Source: Dichetophora obliterata
Lineage: Eukaryota > Arthropoda > Insecta > Diptera > Sciomyzidae
Length of the DNA stretch: 64,000 bases
Direction of reading: 5' to 3'
Assembly: GCA_963920525.1 (NCBI GenBank)
Contig: OY986437.1
Span: 59,104,330-59,168,329 of the forward strand
Positions 57,484-64,000 of this stretch are shown here, in pieces. Under the pieces are notes generated by a model. That model saw only the letters and a program-made list of their open reading frames with translations. It did not search any database and was not told the DNA's origin. The number at the start of each line of letters is the position of its first letter. Position 1 is the stretch's first letter. The translations under genes were made by a program, and so were the position numbers.

Positions 57484-59957
57484 TTTGTTGCTATGGTTTT
57501 GTTGTTGCTATTGTTAACGCTCGGAATTTTGACGGGAATTTTTTTATACAAGAATTACAAAAAAAAACAAAAATTTTGTATCAAAATCAAAATTTTTTAA
57601 CTTTTAATTTTCATATAAAGCCAATTTTAGTTTTTGATTTTGATTGAAATAGTTCACATTGCAAACTGTTTTTGGGTTTGAAAATATTTGTACAAACTTA
57701 ACGGCAGAGTTGTTTTTCTTCTTTTATTTTACCGGTTACTTGTTTCTGTTGTTGTTATGAAGACTATTTTGCTGATGCCCAGGTAACCAGGTGAGGAAAG
57801 TGCGAAGAATGGTATTAGTTTGTTGTGTAGTTGTGGGATCGAGTGTGGTGGCGGTAACCTTGGTAGAGCCTTAATTTGTTTAATGTACGAACCGGCGACA
57901 TTTTGACAGCAATACGTTATCGATTATCAATCATATATGGTCTGTCGCCAGAGTGTTAAGGTGTAGAATTGTGCAAGAGGTGCCGCCGGTTTGAGGTTGT
58001 CGAACTATGTTTTTGTGACTTTAAAATATATTTTGCTTGGCCAGTATGTATTGCGTTTGAGGTTTAGAGAATATCTAAGAAATAACTTCTCAAGGTATTT
58101 TTTTACAAATAGGCGTTATTCTATTACAATGGCATTTAAGCTAACGCATTTAAGCATCTTGAATCTGAAACAAAAAAATTGTAGAAAGTAACCCAGATCC
58201 CATACGCAATAATTATGGCTAAAGAAAAAACCGGATACTTAAATATAATCATATGCAAAAATTACGCCATTCTTTGTCATTATTATCAGAAACACAAATT
58301 TACGAGTTTGACTTCGAAGTTAACCTTGGTTTATTCACGAGAAAATAAAAGAAAAGATCCGCCCAGACACACCCACGTTCACTCAATCAGAAGTAAAAAT
58401 TCTAAAAACCTAAAAAACTTGTAATAAAAGTTCCGTGAGCACAGAATAAGAACAATCAAAGCTAACGAATAATCAGCTATTTTATGCAAATATATGATTA
58501 ATACTTGAAGTGACACAAGCAAAACCACAATAAGCCATATTGCTTAAAAGTATCTCAAGAATAAAATGCGAAAAGAACTTCAAGTTCTGATCTTTGGTCT
58601 TTGTTATTTATTGGTGTGTCAAGAAACAACACTGTAACGGTTATTAGCAGCAAAACCATTCTGACATTCAATACATATACATTTTGTACAGTAATTTTTG
58701 TACTTTTTTTTATTATTTTCTTATGGTCTTACTGAAAAATTTGGTCAAAATAATAACAACAATACAAGCGAGATTCATTGTGCCAAAACGCGTGTGTTTT
58801 GTCATCGCCTTGCTTTTTACTTTTTTCTGGCAATTTAATTAATAATTTTAATTGATTAAATCCGTTTGTTTTTGTTTTGCTTCAGAGAACGCTTAGTGGC
58901 GATCGCCTACGTTTACTGAATTCTTAAAAAAATCGTTAACATTTGTGAAATATTAACATCTTGATGCTTGCAGAATTAATTGTGTCTGGGTTGGCAGAAC
59001 GTGATCACGTCCCAGTTGGAAAAGGAGATCTGCTGTATGTCTGCAGGAGACATGCTCGCCTCCATATATGTCTGCCAAATGAACTGCTGTAGCAGCAATG
59101 CAGCATGAATCTTATGGTATGAATGCAGAAGGCAGTGCGAATACGGAAACATACCTATTATCTGAATGATTTAAAAAATTTATTTTTTTAATTCAAAACG
59201 TATGAATAAATAAATAAAGAGGTAAATGTATGTTATATTAGATTTGTTTTGGGTATCATAAATTTTCTTAACATATTCCAAAACCTCCCTGCAAAGCTTG
59301 ATGATGAATCCTGGCTTAATATAAGCACGTGACGCGAAAAAGTCTATTAAATTCTCAAACTGGGTGGGTGCCGCTAAATAACGTGAATTTTAAGAAGTAA
59401 AAAATGGTAGTTTCAAATCGAGTTTCTTATTTACGTTTATTACATAAAAAACTTTTGACTACAATAAATTCTAATGTAAAATTGTTTGCTTACTATGATA
59501 TAAGATTTTTCAAAAATTAGTCCTTGATCCAAAATTGACCTACTTTATTAAATTTCCTAATTTTTTCTGTCGCTTTTGAATTAGAAGCTTTGCTCTCGCC
59601 CAGATCACTTTCTTAAATTTAAATGCTGCAGAATTGTTTGTCATTTTATTGAGTTTAGGAAAAAAAAAATCCAAATAAAATCACATTTACGATAGAAATA
59701 CGAGCCGACTTTTGGGAAAACATAAATTTTTTTATTTATTTACTTTGTCTTCTACTTGTTAACAATGGTTTTCAAACATGAGTTTGCATATCGTGAAAGT
59801 TTATATCCGTTATTGAATTAAATGGTATCATCTGTTGCTATGAAGAATGATCTGAGGAAGGTACGAAGTTTTAGTTGAGTTTAAAATATTTACAACTGAA
59901 ATCGTTCAGACTGGTTTGTCGAACAATTACCGAATATAAGGACATGTGTGATTGCAA
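57484..59957. other. TEX9 5' flank and intergenic DNA
   Basis: No gene found. The TEX9 promoter must lie at the left end, but no TATA or initiator is convincing. Bases 59015-59125 form a second copy of the repeat at 52975-53165. Confidence 0.4.
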
Positions 59958-60047
59958 GGTGGCCGTAGCCTACTGGAAGAGTAAGTGGCCCATAAGCTAA
60001 AGAACCGGTGTTCAAACCCCAGCTGAACAGAAGTTTTTTTTCGTAAC
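59958..60047 (+). mobile_element. SINE head fragment, diverged
   Basis: GGCCGTAGCCTACTGGAAGA with a GTTCAAACCCC B-box-like word and AAGCTAAAGAACCGG matches the heads of the SINEs at 5445 and 30014 with many changes. The body and tail are missing; a T run follows. Confidence 0.7.
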
Positions 60048-60096
60048 TAGGTATAAGGATTATTCCTAAATGTTCTCAATTAGTAAACATAATAAT

Positions 60097-60547
60097 ATTA
60101 CCATTACCATTACCATTACCGTTACCATTACCATTACCATTACCATTACCAGTACCATTATCATTACCATTACCATTACTATTACCACTACCATTACCAT
60201 TACCATTACCATTACCATTACCATTACCATTACCATTACCATTACCAGTACCATTATCATTACCATTACCATTACCATTACCATTACCATTACCATTACC
60301 ATTACCATTACCATTACCATTACTATTACCATTACCATGAACATTACCATTACCATTACCATTACCATTACCATTACCATTACCATTACCATTACCATTA
60401 CCATTACCATTACCATTACCATTACCATTACCATTACCATTACCATTACCATTACCATTACCATTACCATTACCATTACCATTACCATTACCATTACCAT
60501 TACCATTACCATTACCATTACCATTACTATTACCATTACCATTACCA
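60097..60547. repeat. (ATTACC)n hexanucleotide array, about 75 units
   Basis: Nearly uninterrupted ATTACC repeats for about 450 bases. Variant units (AGTACCATTATC, ACTATT, ACTACC, ATGAACATT) cluster in the left half; the AGTACCATTATC pair occurs at 60151 and 60247, 96 bases or 16 units apart. It gives two long artificial open frames, one on each strand. Confidence 0.97.
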
Positions 60548-61094
60548 ATTTTTCTGAATTGAATTTATCTTTTCTGAATTGATGTTTAATTTATCTAAGC
60601 TTTAATCGATCATTTCTGAATTTTTATTGCTCTTTTTAGAATTTTAATTAATAATTTCTGAATTTCAATTGATCTATTCTGATTTTTAATTGATCTGTTC
60701 TGAAAATCAAATGGAGTTTCTGAATCTCATTTGATCTTTTCTGAATTTAAATCGATCTGTTCTTGATTGGAAATGAAAATTTCAGCGCAAGCGATTATTT
60801 TTTAAAAATTTTAAAATAGACTGTTTCAAAACAAAAGAAATATATTCTATGAGTTTTGTTATTTTGGCACAGAATTTTTAACCCAAAGGCATAATTTAAT
60901 ATGTAATTTATGTTAAAAATTATGTATGTAAAAGTACAAAAATATGGATAATTACGAACTAATATCGAAGTTTTAAGATTTTGAAAAGATAAATGTTCCT
61001 TAGAACGTTTTTAATTTTCCATTGAAATGTTTTGAATTTTAGTTTTATCGTTCAAAAACTAAAACAGCAAGAAATATTTTATTTAAGAAAGCTT
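60548..61094. repeat. AT-rich stretch with degenerate TTTCTGAATTG repeats
   Basis: TTTCTGAATT(T/G) followed by AATT(T/G)ATCT recurs about eight times between 60550 and 60770 at 20-35 base spacing. It adjoins the hexamer array and may be an old minisatellite. No gene. Confidence 0.5.
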
Positions 61095-62715
61095 AACGTA
61101 AAAACTTCAATCTAGCTATTTTGTGGCTTTGAGAAATTCGAATGTTTTGTTTTTTTCTATCATGGAATACGCCTTTGAAGTTATAAAATCTACATGGGCA
61201 TTAAATTTTAATTTTGAATCAAAAATAACACCCAAATCCTTTGTTTCATCATTTCGATTGAGACAATTATTATTTATGCAGTATTGAAATATAATATTGT
61301 TTATGTTTTTAATATAAGATATTACATGACATTTATTAATATTCAGAAATAGATTATTGTTAACGCACCAGTTATGCAAACTTTCTAGATCATTTTGAAG
61401 ATTTAAACAGTCCGATATGTTAGTGATTTGATTGAAAATCTTAACATCGTCTGCAAACATTTAACATCTAGAGTGTTTTATAGCCATTGGTAGATCATTT
61501 ATAAAGATAAGGAATAGAAGAGACCCACAGTGTGAACCCTGTGGAACTCCAGAAGTAACATTTATAGTATCCGATCTAAACGAGCCAATTTCAACATACA
61601 AGTTTTCTATCACAAAGATAGCTTTTTAAAAAATTTAATAATGGATTTAATATTCCAATTTTCTTTAGCTTTTGAAGTAGAATAATATGATCTATCTTAT
61701 CAAAAGCTTTAGACAAATCAGTGTAGATAACATCTAACTGAGAACGCTGTTCTATTCCTCCAGAGATGCTATTTGTAATAAGCATTAAATTTGAGCAAGT
61801 AGATTTTCCGGGTAGGAAGCCATGTTGACTATCACTAAAAATTTCTTTGGTATGCAAGCATAGTTTATTTTTCAGAATGTGATCAAAAATTTTAGCAAAA
61901 ACTCCTTGTTTCACAATTGCTCTATAAATGGAAACATCACAACGGTTGCCTGATTTAAATCTAGGCTCTATCGCGCATATTTTCCAACAGTCGATGAATT
62001 TACTATTTTTAAGACATGAGTTAAACAGAATTTGTAAAGGTTTAAGAACATTTTTCAAGCATTGTTTAAAAAATATTGGCGAAAAACCATCAATTCCAGG
62101 TTTGCGAGAACTATTAAGATTTGCTATTGCCGATTGTATATCAGTTTCTGTTACATCAAGTGTGCTGATGTGCTGGATATTAGCAACAATAAAATCTTTA
62201 AAGCTATTTGAAATTGTATGTTGCGCAAAGACTTCTTGAAAGTATTACATAAATAAGTTACAATTATCTTGAGTGTTACTGGACTGAAGTTTTTCATATT
62301 CCATGTTACTTGGAAACCCACATGTGTTTCGTCTAACATTAATAAATTGCCAAAACGCAGAAGGATTTGAACTCAATTGACTTTCAACATTTAAAATATA
62401 TTGTCTATATGAGAATTTGTGAAGAAAATCAAATTCATTTCTAACTCTTGTGAAAAACAGTCTATCTTCCTCGCTATTTGTGTTTTTAAATTTTTTAAAA
62501 GCTTTATTCCTTACATTTTTTAAGTTTGTTAGCCTAAAATTAAACCAAGGTAACTTAGTTTTCTCGGATTCATTAACAACCGGAACGATATCGGATATAC
62601 CGCGTACAAAATTTTTAACAATTGAAGAATAAATGCATTCAGGGTTTGATTCAGAATTTAATGAGGACCAATCTATAGAAGACAGAAAAGCATTGGCGTC
62701 GGAAGCGGGGGGCAA
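61095..62715 (-). mobile_element. CR1/Jockey-like reverse transcriptase fragment, decayed
   Basis: Reading leftward: linker (SDIVPVVNESEKTKLPWFNF, FWQFINVRRNTCGFPSN), palm (SRKPGIDGFSP region near 62100, IYRAIVKQGVFAKIFDHIL, SQHGFLPGKSTCSNLML, YTDLSKAFDKIDHIILLQKL) and FADD near 61450 in place of YADD, then LGVIFDSKLKFNAHVDFITS. Stops and frameshifts separate the pieces. The endonuclease and the extreme C-terminus are absent. The subfamily differs from that at 42571-45752. Confidence 0.85.
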
Positions 62716-62948
62716 GGTGGGCAGTTGCCCCCACTTTTTTAGCTAGATAAACAATTTAAAAGGAAAAGTTATTCAAAATATCAGTTTTTTTGCAACGATA
62801 ATATTTTTGTATTATATATTTTCCTCTTCTTTCTCTCTTCTTCATGTTTCATGTGAAGAAATTTTTGTGAACTTTTTTTGCACCACTATTTGTACTGCCC
62901 CCCCATTTGTACTGCCCCCCCAGATGAAATTCGCTTCCGACGCGCTTG
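62695..62948 (+). repeat. Poly-G/C-bearing repeat, copy 2, with 12-base duplication
   Basis: Starts GGCGTCGGAAGCGGGGGGC and ends CGCTTCCGACGCGCTTG, so GCGTCGGAAGCG is mirrored. CAGAAAAGCATT flanks both ends exactly (62683-62694, 62949-62960). It is inserted at the edge of the RT fragment. No coding capacity. Confidence 0.85.
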
Positions 62949-63009
62949 CAGAAAAGCATTTAATGCTGAAAAGTTTGCCTTTGAAAAATTAAAACTTTTA
63001 TATGACTTA

Positions 63010-63581
63010 GGGCCACTTTCTCAATGTCCAGTTATTCTAGCTCTTAACCAGGACTTAGCTAACCATACGATAGCTAAAAAAATAGTTTTGATTTCACCAG
63101 GTGCTGGTTAAGCAACTGTCGGCTAGATGACTAATTGTGAATTTTTGAATTGTGAATACGTAAAAACATCATATCAGCTGTCTCGTGTTTACATATTTTT
63201 TGATTTTGTGCTGCAAATCAGAGAACCGCACAAGCCTACTTGAAGTCTACTGTGACAATATTTGAAGTCTACTGTGACAATTTTAAAACTGCGACAATAT
63301 ATTCGAAATCAAATCCGTTGTCAGAATTTCAAAATTACAAGAATTCGCAAAAATAAAAAAATCTAGGTGGCAACTCTATCCGCCATCTTAAATTTTAAAA
63401 TTTGACAGCATCTTCGAAATCATTTACCCTAAAATGGGGCTAACCGAAACCACAACTTGCCGTTAACTTAATCAGCACTTAACTGACAGTTCAACCTTAA
63501 CCAAACATTGAGAAAGGGCTTTTTTCTAAGTGCTGGTTAAAGTTCTGATTAGTGCTTAACCAGACATTGAGAAAGCGGCCC
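63010..63581. mobile_element. MITE with GGGCC ends and TTA duplication
   Basis: The left end GGGCCACTTTCTCAATGTCC and right end (complement GGGCCGCTTTCTCAATGTCT) match closely; TTA flanks both (63007-63009, 63582-63584). An inner partial copy of the right end lies near 63500. The interior includes the repeat shared with 1045-1145. Harbinger-like by its TWA site; ends resemble those at 26265. Confidence 0.7.
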
Positions 63582-63870
63582 TTAATGTGAATTTAGTCAA
63601 GGTCATAAAATTCAAAATTTATAAGCAGAGCTTTATGATGGACGGAATTTTTGTAAATTGGGCTAAGACTTAACTCGCAAGATGCTTTCAGTTCACCAGT
63701 CGCAAAAATCAAATCTAATATTCTGCGGATATCATTCTTAATATTGTTTAATTGATGAAAATTGTTAAATAGAAAAAAACTAGTTACAAGTTAATCAATA
63801 TCAGATGATATTAGGATCCATTACAAAACTACAACCAAAACTATGCTGCTTACTTTCCCATGCAAAAAGG
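63582..63870. other. Gene-free AT-rich DNA
   Basis: Nothing recognised between the MITE and the edge-exon candidate. Confidence 0.35.
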
Positions 63871-63884
63871 ACTAAGCATATTCA

Positions 63885-64000
63885 GGCCATGGCTCCTTCC
63901 AATACCGGAAGGCAGCGATTCCTCCATTTCCAGCCAGTAAAAGCAAAGTCCGATCTGAAGCGCCGAATTGCGGAGTGCCATTTATGCAGCATTTCATACT
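63885..64000 (-). CDS. Candidate terminal exon of an unidentified gene, cut by the window edge
   Basis: The - strand frame from the edge to a TAG at about 63885 is open for 38 codons (SMKCCINGTPQFGASDRTLL, then LLAGNGGIAAFRYWKEPWPE). The composition is protein-like (balanced Gly, Ala, aromatic residues) and unlike the AT-rich noise nearby. I do not recognise the family; GNGGIAAFRYW could be a WD-type strand or part of a transposon protein. Confidence 0.25.

Noticed and set aside
60097..60547. Interstitial telomere repeat
   Set aside because: Insect telomere repeats are TTAGG and dipterans have lost them; ATTACC does not match.
60066..60582. Two long open frames (alternating Met-Val on one strand, Thr-Ile on the other)
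   Set aside because: They are translations of the ATTACC hexamer array, which has no stop in these frames; not genes.
62878..63111. 77-codon open frame crossing the poly-C repeat
   Set aside because: It runs through the 254-base repeat, its target duplication and the neighbouring MITE, so it cannot be a conserved gene.

Overview
This window looks like nuclear DNA of a higher (cyclorrhaphan) fly. It is AT-rich, its genes have short introns with GT-AG junctions, arthropod TATA plus TCAGT initiator logic is visible, and four spliced fly-type genes sit among transposable elements of every major class. A tephritid or similar acalyptrate is my guess; nothing here proves the family.

Host genes. 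(1) PPWD1-like WD40/cyclophilin protein, + strand, 7441-11238, 11 coding exons, 628 residues, apparently intact. (2) Start1/MLN64-like protein (four-helix MENTAL membrane domain plus a START lipid-binding domain with a large insertion), + strand, 21056-30628, 11 coding exons, 606 residues. (3) SIFamide neuropeptide precursor, - strand, 31477-31765, two exons and a 64-base intron, 74 residues; it lies tail-to-tail with Start1 and is easily missed by ORF scanning. (4) TEX9-like coiled-coil protein, - strand, 48942-57483, two coding exons separated by a 7-kb intron packed with transposons. A possible last exon of another - strand gene touches the right edge.

Everything else is repeat-derived or unassigned. 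There are non-LTR retrotransposons: an RTE-type element at 33232-36960 with a 957-base internal tandem duplication, a nearly intact CR1/Jockey-like element at 42571-45752 broken by one stop codon, and several decayed fragments. A tRNA-derived SINE family has two copies with clean target-site duplications (TSDs). A Tc1-type element with about 230-base inverted repeats occupies 23252-24867. Several elements have hAT-type 8-base TSDs, many of them foldback elements whose long arms are made of short subrepeats. Others have 3-base TSDs or TA TSDs. There is also a 127-base tandem repeat (three copies) and a 450-base (ATTACC)n array.

Nesting is the dominant theme. The best case is the TEX9 intron: a hAT element with perfect 8-base TSDs (50095-52463) holds a TA-flanked MITE and a second inverted-repeat element, which in turn carries a broken piece of the pyruvate carboxylase biotin-carrier domain. 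Other nests sit at 3681-4236, 11525-12807, 16837-17706, 28690-29952, 39594-40761 and 47242-48215. All boundaries were read by eye; no alignment or database search was run.
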